This document shows, in pieces, positions 22,455 through 33,340 of a DNA stretch of 64,000 nucleotides. The position numbers and the translations under genes are program-made. The stretch covers positions 11,346,001-11,410,000 of the forward strand of contig CM061099.1 in assembly GCA_030770545.1 (NCBI GenBank), written 5' to 3'. This stretch comes from Macropodus opercularis (taxonomy: Eukaryota > Chordata > Actinopteri > Anabantiformes > Osphronemidae). The notes beneath the pieces were generated by a model. It saw only the letters and a list, made by a program, of their open reading frames with translations, had not been told where the DNA came from and did no database searches. Position 1 is the first letter of the stretch; each line of letters starts with the position of its first letter.

Positions 22455-23890
22455 AAGAACACAAACACAAACCGTGTTACATGTAAAAAGCAGTTCAGAG
22501 GTTCTGTCTATGAATGGACGGATGCACCTACCATTACACTGGCTGGTGTGCAGAAAATGACATTGTTAAAGAGACCATTATTTTTTTAACAGTAAGTTTT
22601 AAAATTGAATGAACCCTGTGTGTGTTCTGCATGATGAATGACGCACAGTTCATATATATTTTTGTGTGTATTTGTAAAATGACTTTATTGCTGTGCTACT
22701 GTACACGTGGGAGTGTTGATATGCAGCTAGGAAGACACTTGCATTTACCCCATATGTGGGTAAATGCAGCTCGACACTAATTTCTTAAAAAAACGGTTTT
22801 GTTTTGACTGCCCTGAAGAAGCATGCGATTAGTTAGTACCACAGTGCAGAATCCATTGAAGGGGAAATATGCACAAATTTCTTTGTGTCACAAAATATAG
22901 TTTTAGTCCTAATCTTACTCCTGTGGAAGGTCACGGACCAAAGTTATTTTGATACCATTGGTTTCAAACCCTATTGCCTTAAACTGCCATATCTCCTGTT
23001 CTGCCATTTGCAACATTTAAAAGCTGACGTCTGAAACACATGTTACCTATAATTATAGGTCCTGAGCTTTTGGGGGAAAATTTAATTTGCTGAATGAAAA
23101 TGCAAAGTGCCTTTATAAAACCTCAGACCACGAACCACAGTGAATCTTAAGTCCTATCACACAGAAGGAGCCCCACTGATGACAGACTTAAAAAATATAG
23201 ACTGAACGTCACCATCTTCACACTGTCTGTCTGTCAGGTCTGTGCCAGCTTTTGGTATGAAGTGCCTGAGGCTTGTAATGGCCAATACAGAGCATCCAGT
23301 GCTTGAATGCACACTTCCTAATGCTAAACTGGAAGGACATCAAGTGATGACAGGTGGTGTAGGATCCACAAGAACTAGATCCAGTTCACATGTCCCCGAG
23401 GCGGTGAAGGTTATGACTACAGCAGAGCCGTCAAGCTGAAGATTAAATTAAATCAAAGCACATTTCAGAGTCTCCCTGTGTCCACATTTAGATGCAGTTC
23501 AGCGTTTTCTATTGTTTGAGTGTGTGAATTAACCCCATAATGCTGACAATGTTTAATGTTTTCATGAGCAAACATTTCATTTTGGTGGTCTGTTTTCCTG
23601 TCTTTGACTGCTTGGTGCAGATAAATCACCCTACATGTGTCGTGAACTTCCACATTCTTCTAAACTGTTCAGTTTTGTATTGTATGTTTTTGTAATTTTC
23701 ATCTCAAAATGGGAAGTATCATATTAGAATCACATTAAAAGAAGCTGAGCAGCTAAGAGCACATCAAACGGTGTTCAAACAGTACGAACCTCCTGCTCCT
23801 ACTATGTGTTTTGTTTGGGACATGCCCGCACTGCAATGGTGGAAAGGTCTTCAGAGAATATTTTATAATAAATGTTTTTAAAAACCACTC
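22455..23890 (+). other. nr4a1: nr4a1 3' UTR
   Basis: AT-rich sequence after the stop codon, with an AATAAA at 23867-23872 as the likely end (UTR about 1.4 kb). It contains an 11-bp perfect stem-loop at 22740-22768. A 65-codon frame at 23242 has no family signature. Confidence 0.5.
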
Positions 23891-25476
23891 AATACCTTTA
23901 AATGTTTGAAAAGTCATTCATGCAGTAGTTTTTAATATATTTTAGCTTTGTGTGGTTTTAGTTGTGTCAATTCTGTCTTTGGCCTCATTCTATAATTTTA
24001 GAATCATTTCCAGACTCTTTTTTTAGAAAGATAAACGTTGCTAAACATGATTCGAGTAATTTTTAGGCACTATTCTGTTATGTGGTGAGTATTTGCATCA
24101 GCAGAATGTGGGTCTGACTCAAAATAAACTACAGTGTCCACTGTGGCTGACTGACGTGACTTCAGGCTGGGCAGCAGCGTGGCTCTCATGACACTGGCAA
24201 AGAACAACTGTTGAATGGACTGAGGCCAAAATGTTTGCAATCACTGTGACAGGGTATCCCCTGACTTCTCCCTTAGTGCCAGGCTTACATGTGTGTTTTA
24301 TAACAAAACGGCATTTAAGGCCGACGTGAGCTCGTCCTTCAGGTTGAACATTATTAACCGTAGCATCAGCATAATTTGTGCTAGCTGTTAACGACGTGAT
24401 GAGACCTGACCGACAGCAGGCCTTCGTCTCCTGCACACTGAGTCTGTGTTGTTCTGTCACACATGGCGCTAACGCTGGCTGCGTTCCCGACCGGTGGAAG
24501 ACAACACCGTCTCAGTCCCGGTCACAGCAGACTGCAGCACTGACTGCATTCATCTGCTCGACACCCGATACTACTGTACACAACGTACCGGTCATCTGGA
24601 TTTTGGTGTTGGCAGACGCAGTGGAAAAAAGGGACAAGGGGAGAAAAGAGGAAGGCATGAGGCGTTCATTGGACAAATCGAGTGGAATGGGAGCAGCACA
24701 CGAGTACAGTTTCATAAGGAGGATTTAGATGAATGCAACCAGTCAGAGAAGTCACTTGGTTGCAACTAAAAGCATTTATTGTTTGGTTTCACAACTGTAT
24801 ACTGTGTTAATCCCTTTTGACTTTCACCGTGACTTTTTTCTTCTATATGCTCATGGTCGGACTTGTCCTTGCCCCTTCACACCCACCATCCCAAAATACA
24901 GCCCGTGTCAGTGTATCTAATGTAGTATCTAGAGCTGACCCTTAACTTTTAACCTGTGGCCTGAACATTCAGTATTCAGGAACAAACTGAAGCCCTACAC
25001 CGCTCAACCATGAGACATTATGTTCTGACCAGTAATGTGAAGCCGGCTTGTCACGGTGATTTGTTGCAGAAACATGCAGTGCTCCCGTTTTAAACTTTGC
25101 CTCTTTGCCACTTTGCGCCGCAGGAGAGACTTGAAAACATGTGAAATGTTTAGTACATCATCGCAGTCCAGCAGGAAATCTTCTTGCATAAACAAGGTGA
25201 AAGGTGTCATGAGATTCACTACACGTACAATAAAGAGGCAGTTGTACAACAATATTTCATTCAACTTTATACTTTATTTTTTATTTTTATAACACTGTAA
25301 ACACAAAATTACCATCTAAAGTATATTGACAGACTAAATTACCACACAGGACATGAAGGAGCTCAACATAGTCCACAGTGTGACGAATTAGGATCCTCAC
25401 ATGCTCCTTGAGTTTATATATGTGGCCAAAACCTTTAGCACTATAATAATAATGTCTGATTGGCAGAATCAAAAGG

Positions 25477-25478
<2 letters not shown>

Positions 25479-25557
<79 letters not shown>
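25479..25557. repeat. (GT)n microsatellite, about 39 units
   Basis: Uninterrupted alternating GT for 79 bases, in intergenic DNA. The length suggests it is polymorphic and capable of Z-DNA formation. Confidence 0.95.
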
Positions 25558-25562
<5 letters not shown>

Positions 25563-28554
25563 TTATGAGCTGGAGAGGATTTTGTTGGAGGAAAGCTAAG
25601 AGCTTTGTTTGTGAGGATGCTGCACCTGTCGTTTATTGATGGAGCTGTGAGCTGTAAATAACTTTGTGAAGCTTGTGAAGTGCTCTGTGGGCTCTTCTGT
25701 TTCTTCCTTCATTATTTTCTCTCTCCTCCATGTCCTTATGCACACATGTGTATACTTACCTTACTTACCTGCCTGCACATCATCATCATATTTATTGGAT
25801 TTCTTTTCCGGGGCATCTCAGCGAAGCACAGAGCAGAGCCCCTCACTGCTTCAGTTTAACATAGACATCATGTGACATGGTGAACACAGCACTGGCCTGA
25901 GTTCATTCAACTGCACATTGTGTATTTATGCGACTAGTATGTGTGGGTGTGTTGTTGAGTGTGGAAAACCCTCTGTGGATGTATTTATAGCAGGCCATTG
26001 TTGAGCCCATAGAAACCTCTGTAACTGGATCTGGTCTCTCTCACCAAGAGGGTCTGGTGATAAATGGGCTGGCAGATGTCATTGCTCATGCTACATCTGT
26101 GATAACTGTACGCCCCACATCACCATCTTGAGCTCTTAGTCCTGGTGGGATTAAATTCATAAGTGAGCACTGATCCGAATAAATTATCATTGTAGTGTGT
26201 GAAAGGAAAGGCTGGTGGAAACCTGCTCTGTGGACACGTAACGACGGTCACTGTTGTGTCCTTAACCGGCTTATGTTTTACGTACTGTGATCTAAATACT
26301 AAAACAAATACGACTGGTGTGTCTCTTGTCTTTTGTTTTAAGAGACAAGAAAGAGTTAAAATTTATAGCACAAAACTAGACCAAATGCATTTCAGAAACA
26401 TATGCAAAAACAAAACACACTAACAAAGCGAATACACGTTAGTTTCGGTATCTTATTACAAATGTTGAAGCTTTGATTAATAACCCGTGGAAACAGCAGA
26501 GTTAGCAGTAAAAAGTATATCCTCAGCTTCTGTGTGTGTGGGTGTGTGTCTCACTGGAAACTTCTCTCTGCTCAGCCAGAGAATATGAGAATGTTACAAT
26601 TATAAAACAAGATTGACAGGATGGATAGTGTTGCACTGGCAGATGACAGTTTCTGGCTGTCTGCCCAGAAGTTATTCACAGCAAAGCCCACAAACACTTG
26701 CACATGTTAGTACAGTCTATCTCTGTGAGGACCCTCACTGACATAATGCATTCCCAGCCCCTTAGCCTAACTTTAACTATCACCGCTACATACCTGACCC
26801 TAACCTATATCTGACCTTCACCCTAAAACCCTTAAATAGCCCTTTGAAGTTGTAGTGACAGTTTGACCGGACCTCTGTGCTATTGCACTAAAATTTGTCC
26901 GCACATCTAGATAAAGACGTGTTCACGCACACATGCCCTGCCCGCCAGGACCCTCCTCCTCCGCCGCCGTCCTTTGCTCTCTGAGGGGGGTTCAAGGTCA
27001 GAGCAGACGCGTGGTGCTTACCAGCAAACATACAAGCGGAGGCGTGTAGTGTGAGGTACAACATACAGCGCATATAAATAACACCAATCAGCGATTCACA
27101 CTCTGAGAGCTAAAAGTAGACTGGAAGAAGCCTCTTCAACGGCTGGTGCGTATTGGATCTCTGGCAGTTTTGAAAGCTGCCATCAAATTAAAAGCTGCGG
27201 AAGTGATAAAGCATTAGGAGCAGTTAAAAATAGGAGCTAACAGAAAAGTTGTCCCGCAGCGCACACACAGCGTGAAGTTCAGCAATGTCCAGTGTCTGTG
27301 TTACCTGATGTTGAGAGATAGTGTCTGAGTATATTTTGTCGTATTTCTGATTAGTTCACCTCATTGGTTAGATTAAATAGCTGCAGTACTACACCAGGTA
27401 CTGTATGAGCTGGTATGCTTACATAACAGTATTATCCAGGTTTTCTGCCAACAAACCCAGACTAGTCTCAGGCTTGGGTGTTAAACTTGACATTAGAGCC
27501 AATTAGTTGAGCACTAAGTCGTGAAGTGAGAGAAACAGCTAACTCAGCTGGATCCAGTTTCAGTTTCCAGTGTCCCTGCGTTTCTCCATAACATAATTTA
27601 TTTTATAAATTAGATCATGCACACAAGCAGAAACGTGTCTTGTTATGAGAAATTCTCTCTCTAGTGAAAGTAGTCCTCTAATCTACACTTAGACCACATA
27701 AAATGACCCTATATGCGTTAAAATCCAGGTCAGAGACAAAGACTATAACTATAATGATGATGCATTCAGAGGACAAGTGACAAAGATGGAGGCTGCCCAT
27801 CCCTTGCACTTACATAACGAGTCTGAAGTAGGGGGAGCTGGCAGCGCTTAAGATCACAAGGTGATGGCTGGGAAGTCAGTCAGCTGTCAGGGGCTGACAC
27901 TGACGGTGAAAACTGCTGCTCCACCTAAGTGGACGGGTGGCATGATAGGTACTCTGCCACCCACAGGACTCCACGGCCTTAATGTTGGTCTATTTATAAA
28001 TCAGTCTCAAGCTCATGACTGAACCAGTTCATAGAGTCGCTCCAGCTCAACACACCTGTCTGCTACTGATTAAAACTGAACACCTGTTTTCAGATCTGTA
28101 TTTGTTATGGTCATTCATTTATTCGTGTGTCTGTTCAGGTGATGCTGCCCAGTGTAACATCAAAACCCCCAACAGCCTATGTTTCATCAAGCAGCTCCAC
28201 AGCCCCATCACCACCCAGACCTACAGAGGACTGAGGAGAGCATCCTCACTACTGGCATCACTGTCTGCCGTGGCGGCACCACACAGGTGGAGTCAGAGAG
28301 GAGTCACTGGGACGGCAGGGACTAAACTTCCGGCTATGGACGCAAACTACACTCAGAGATTAGATTAGAGAACATTATCAGAGACGCACTGAAGCCAGTT
28401 CACTCTGCTCAGACACAGCAGAGCAGACAAGCATCACCGCACACAGACACAGCTTTTCCACCAGAGCAGTGAGACTACTGGCAAGTTCACCATGTGAATA
28501 TCTACCATCAAACGTATTCATTTATGCTTGTGCTTATTTCACATGTATGTGCTA

Positions 28555-28579
<25 letters not shown>
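28555..28579. repeat. (TG)n microsatellite, about 12 units
   Basis: Alternating TG run in the intergenic region between nr4a1 and the TANK-like gene. Confidence 0.9.
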
Positions 28580-28586
<7 letters not shown>

Positions 28587-29000
28587 CTGTGTATGTGCTT
28601 TGTTGGCCTATAAGGAACCTAACTTGACTCCATGAGAGCTCAGCACCAGACGTCAGGCTCGGTCATATCAACTTTATAATGCGATAACATGCCAGTGTGG
28701 TGTTTACAGCTTGTTCAGCTGAGAGTGTGCAACAGGCCCAACGGAGTGTTATAGATAGTTCAGTCATATTTAACAGCTCGTTTCCATGACATGAGAAAAT
28801 GTGACTTAAAGCGACGCTCGAGACTCTATTCTGAGGAGCAGACAGCACTTTGCGGGGGCTAAATGCACTTTCAATCTAAAAGCCTCTCCAAGCGACCGTC
28901 ATTTGTGCTGCCTATAACTTTGGGGCTTTTATTTTGAAGTCAAACTCGCTAACCAGGAAGTATTACTTTGACAGGTTTTTCCGGGTTTCGCGCAGGTGTG

Positions 29001-30699
29001 TTCAGGTCAATGTGTTGACGTAATCGTCCAAAAAAAAATGCGGATTTTATTCACTTCGTCTCATTGGGAAGACGTCGATCGGCAGTATAACATGTCAGTG
29101 TCTGTGTTTGTCGGCGTCTGCACTTTCTGCTGGAAATGATCAACCACTTCTAGTGTAAGTTAACTTTATTTCTCTGCATGGGTCGAGAACCATTAACAAT
29201 AAAGATACAGATCAGAGGACAACATGAATTCGCATTGTATCGATACATTGAATCAGAGACTTTTATTAAAGCGGGGAAGGAGTAAAAGTGTGAACATCAG
29301 TCAATCTGTTAATGAGACTGAGCGTTTAAATGCAGGTAAGTTTCAATCCACAGGAAGGACATAAGGAAATACAATACTCTGTAAATGACTTATGAGAACT
29401 AACAATATACCAGGATTGTGGATAATGCTTGGTTTACATTTACACATCTTGTACATTTGCTACTTAAAGTAAGTTTATGAAAATAACGTCAATCAACCTG
29501 AACCACAGACAAGCCCACAAGGTGAGTTCAATAAAATTATGTGCAAACAATTAAATATCACCTACCTGAGGTGTTAAATTTGTCAGGAGAGATCAACTGA
29601 TGTTGATTTGGTTGATTATTTGAACCATTTCTTTCTTCTCCCTGTTTTCCCCTTCTTTCAGTAACGTTGATCACTGATATAACTTTGCCTTCCCTGCAGT
29701 GATATATCAGAACTAACCACATGTCTTTTATCGGCTGAGACAAACGTTCATGCAGGTCCTGGCTCTTTCCTGTTTTTACTTCACAGCATAAACCGTACAG
29801 ATTGTCACATCACAGTAAATGAAAGATCGTCAGGTTCCCTTTTTTTGCAAAAGGACTTTCGCTTCCTTGTATTGCAGAGGAGCTACTTCCTTGTATCTAA
29901 CAGTTCCCAATGTACTGTATGCAGGCAGAGCACAGTTTGCTTTAGTCCACCAGGCAAGACGTAGACTAGTCACAGCAGTGTTTAGATTAAGGCCTCGTCT
30001 GAAGAAAAGGATTTTACAGTTATATGTTCTAGGCTGAAGTCTGTTTTAAATGCTTTAACAGGATCTGGTTCCTTCAAAGTAAAAGGAAGTGCATTTAATA
30101 TGGAGAAGGCTTGACAGTAGAAATCTCTGGATCCAGCTTTTGAAAGGAAAGACTTGAAGCCCTGAGTTCATGGAGCAGAGCGAGCAGATGACTTTGTAAA
30201 CGGTAGGTAGATTGGAGGATCAGTGATCATTGTCAATGCTAATAATAAAAGTAGCGAATGCATCACTCTTTCTAAGTTGTGTTTGAGGAGTTTAATGAAA
30301 GCAGTTTTTGTATTCGTAATGTAATTTGCCTTGTCAGATAAACTGATCAGTTAGTTCGGTAACATGCATCATTTGCTACGTGAAACACGCCGATGCCCTG
30401 CGTAGTCTGTACAGTGATTATATAGCACGGTGATAAATGACAGAACAACTGACTGGACAAACATAAAATGGCTGAGTTGTTCCCAGAGCGTGACGTGAAT
30501 CATTACTGAGGAATCCTCAGGGACGTCGGTTCAGTTGGCATCATCTTTGTAGTTAAAAAATAAATACAATAATTTATGACCAAGCACCTGCAAAAGTACC
30601 AACACGTATCTTCAGTCACATTAGGTGTAAAACTATCATTTAATTTATTCAGCATGTGCTGTCCAGGTTTTTCCCCCGTGTCATCCCTGAGCTGGTGAG
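29001..30699 (+). other. Presumed 5' region of the TANK-like gene
   Basis: No coding exon. A possible 5' untranslated exon ends near 29153 at a good donor (CTAGT|GTAAGTTA), downstream of a TGACGTAA-like CRE (about 29019). A possible acceptor, GCTGTCCAG, lies at about 30658-30666, just before the coding start. The part at 29856-29866 (CTTTCGCTTCC) resembles an interferon-stimulated response element with one mismatch. All assignments are tentative. Confidence 0.35.
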
Positions 30700-31512
30700 A
30701 TGGAGGAAGCGTACAGTGAGCTGTACCAGCAGTTTCTCCTCCTGAGGTCGCTTTGCCTGCGACAGGCAGCTCTCCTGCATCAACTCACAGCAGCCCTGCA
30801 GAAGCAACAAGGTCCATATGAATCCCAGTCCTAATGCTCATAAAGGCGTCTGTCGTGATCTGCTCACTGAAAATGTTTACACCGCAGGCACTGCTGTTCC
30901 TAATGGGGACCTGGGTGATATGACGTCCATCCCCATCCAGTGTACCCAAGAAAACCCCGTCTATTTCAGTAAGAAACCTCTCTCAGCTGCGGCACCCAGT
31001 CCTGCAGCACAGTGTGGCATCGATGGCCTCACCAGGAGCACCGGGGCTTTCTCCGCTCTCCTTGCTGAAGATATGGCCAAGCTTTCCGTGAATATGCCGC
31101 ATCAGAAAATGACTGATGGGATGTTGGAGCAAAAGACTGCATCCTTGCTATCCCTGGACTCCTTCAAGAGGCCGTCAGCCTTGTCCAGTGAATCTAAAAC
31201 CTCAGGACAAGCAGATTATTCTGGCAGAGACAGGACCTTGTGCTCATGGAGGGTAGGTGTCGTCACTTGACAAAAATCCACATCTTCATGTTATTCGTCA
31301 CAAACCTTTAGTCCTGTCCTTTGTGTTTGTGCCAGATGCCTTTGACAGGTAGTCCTTTACTGGAAGACGACTTTCTGAACCAGTCTGGCGGGTTGCTGAT
31401 GTCAGACGTGGCGCTGCAGTCTCACGTTTGTGACTTCTGCCAGGCCGTGTTCCCTGGGGAAACGACCACCAGGGGAGAGTTCCTACGACATCTCCACACT
31501 CACATCACATAG
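30700..31512 (+). CDS. Short TANK-like adaptor (TBK1-binding coiled coil, TRAF motif, C2H2 finger)
   Basis: Model: exons 30700-30811, 30888-31252 and 31336-31512, 217 residues. The first intron is only 76 bases with a weak donor (G|GTCCAT) but a clear acceptor (ACACCGCAG) and exact phase. Residues 1-38 (MEEAYSELYQQFLLLRSLCL...) align with the TBK1/IKK-epsilon-binding helix of human TANK. SIPIQCTQEN (about 51-60) matches TANK's TRAF-binding PIQCT. The C-terminus HVCDFCQAVFP...FLRHLHTH matches the TANK zinc finger, with C191, C194, H211 and H215. TANK scaffolds TBK1 and TRAFs in interferon and NF-kB signalling. The N-terminal coiled coil of human TANK (425 residues) is missing. It could be a TANK ohnolog or a separate family member; a further upstream coding exon cannot be excluded. 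Confidence 0.75.
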
Positions 31513-32330
31513 ACTAGGCAGCTTCCCAAATTAGTTAAAGGTTCATATGACTGACTTCACTATGCTGTGATGGAGTAAGTGAAGCTCCATTAACCAGACC
31601 TGTTACCGTGCAGATGCTGATAATGGCATCGCGTTATTTCTCTGGGGTGGAAATAGAGATTCCCTGCAAAAGCTACTGAGGTATGTGGTACGGTACATGT
31701 TTATTTAAGGTTCTGTTTGTGGTCATTGCTGGACATATGTCAACCTACTGTAACCCAGCCCACACTCACACCAGAACTGTCTGAACATATACTGTATATA
31801 AGTGTAGCCTGAACTCAGTCATTTAAAGCCACACTTACCTCAGACGATGTACGGTGGTCAAACAACAGAATACATGTGTTTCTGATGCCTTTCAATCTTA
31901 TACAATAGTTTTTGCACCAAAAGGACAAACATCCTCATCAGCAGGGGCAACAAAGTCCATTATTACCCGTCAGTATGTTAAGCTAAGTGCATTTTTGTAT
32001 TGAGGCTATTAATATCTTAATAATTAATAATAATTACTACCAAATACTGTGAAAGTGAAAACATTTTATTATTCAAACTACAGAAAAGCTGCAGAACCTC
32101 GGTGGTAAATTTCTTTCATCGTATTTTGTTGGAGGCGATGCTGTTGTTCTGTTTGTATTGGGTTTTAGATTTAACATTTATATTCTTAGTCCATGTACGT
32201 GTACGTGTCAGAACTAAAACAGAACTAGTTCTACCAGCAAAATAGTTCACATGTCATTATAAAAAATGTGTGGCATCTTTTAAATGATCTTGAATTCATA
32301 TTACGCTTTGCATCAATAAAATCGTCATTG
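31513..32330 (+). other. TANK-like gene 3' UTR
   Basis: Non-coding sequence after the stop with an AATAAA at 32315-32320. It contains A/T-rich blocks around 31990-32070. End inferred from the signal. Confidence 0.4.
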
Positions 32331-33340
32331 TTAGATAAACCGTTTAAAAAAAACATTTTCCTGGGAATGGGACATTACAATTGGTCGTGTGTGTGTGAAC
32401 ACTAACGTTCAGTTGCTTTTATTTAGATAATCTGACTTTCTGATTTAATGAATGGTCCGTCGTCTGCTTTTTAAATGTTTTCAGTCAGGCGTTAAGCTGA
32501 CGTCTGTGGCTCAGCTCTGTGTCAAAGAAGAAAGAGCCGAGTCTAAGAATAGACTCGAAGATTTAACTCCCTAATTAGCAGAGCTGACGGCTGATTGATG
32601 ACAGCAGCTCCCTTCATCTGTTGCCACGTTGAGTGATGCTCTGATAATCACAGCGAGGAAAACTAACTTGGATATGATTGCCTTTTAACGTTAACATTAC
32701 CATCAGCGTCAACGAGCTTGCTGTGGAAAAGCAAGAACAGAAGTTTATATACTATAGCTAAACGCTAACAAGCAGGTTTGAGTTCTGCTGTCTTACGTTT
32801 GCCTGTGTCACTAATAATCACTAACAAGCTTTGAAGTGAAATGGGTTTTTAGAAATCTCTTGACCAAATGTTGGCTCTAGTTGGGAAATCAGGAGATTCA
32901 CTTTTAATGCTTGGAGACCATGAAAGTCTGAATCGCATTTTAATGGTAATTTGAAAATTAGATTTTAGTTTAGGAGAAGAGTTTAGCGTTGAGCAAATCC
33001 ATTATGTAGCAAAGCTCATTTTTCATATGAAATGCAGTCATTGTGACTTTGGGACCACACTCGCGAAGCATCAACGTCTGAAATCCTTAGAGCCTTCAGG
33101 GTTTGCATCAGTGTGTTCATGTTTCGCGTGTGTGAGTCTGAAGATCGAACGAGGGAGCGTGTCTGCGGATGAGCCACGATGACATCACTGGTACAGGTGA
33201 GTCATGCCGGCGCTGACGCTCAACGTGAGGAAGCAACAAACACGAGGCCAGCACAGGTTCTGCTGGCTATGACGCAGCCTCTGTAGCTTCTTCTCACACA
33301 CAAAATGTCTTGTAAAGATTAAAACATGAAGAGGCTTTAA
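32331..33340. other. Intergenic, possible conserved element at 32520-32640
   Basis: No exon. The stretch 32560-32610 contains TAATTAG and TGATTGATGACAG (32592-32604), a PBX/MEIS-like composite, in otherwise AT-rich DNA. Near 33198 there is an isolated donor-like ACAG|GTGAGT without a supportable gene. Confidence 0.3.

Larger units (their letters stand above)
23891..29000. other. Large intergenic region 3' of nr4a1
   Basis: About 5 kb with no exon I can support. It holds the long TG microsatellite and a shorter one. Around 28190-28500 one frame is rich in Ser/Arg/His and reads a little like the C-terminus of a non-LTR retrotransposon polyprotein, but too weakly to call. Around 26930-27000 there is a GC-rich patch. 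Confidence 0.4.

Noticed and set aside
24119..24769. Overlapping 91-116 codon frames 3' of nr4a1
   Set aside because: Frames occur on both strands with no signature; no polyadenylation or splice organisation to support a gene.
28015..28368. 117-codon frame and following Ser/Arg-rich reading to about 28500, resembling a retrotransposon C-terminus
   Set aside because: The likeness is limited to a loose RAVRLL-type pattern in a different frame; no polymerase motifs, ends or target duplications are visible.
33181..33205. Donor-like ACAG|GTGAGT after a short ATG frame
   Set aside because: No acceptor, second exon or conserved peptide could be paired with it; could be chance.
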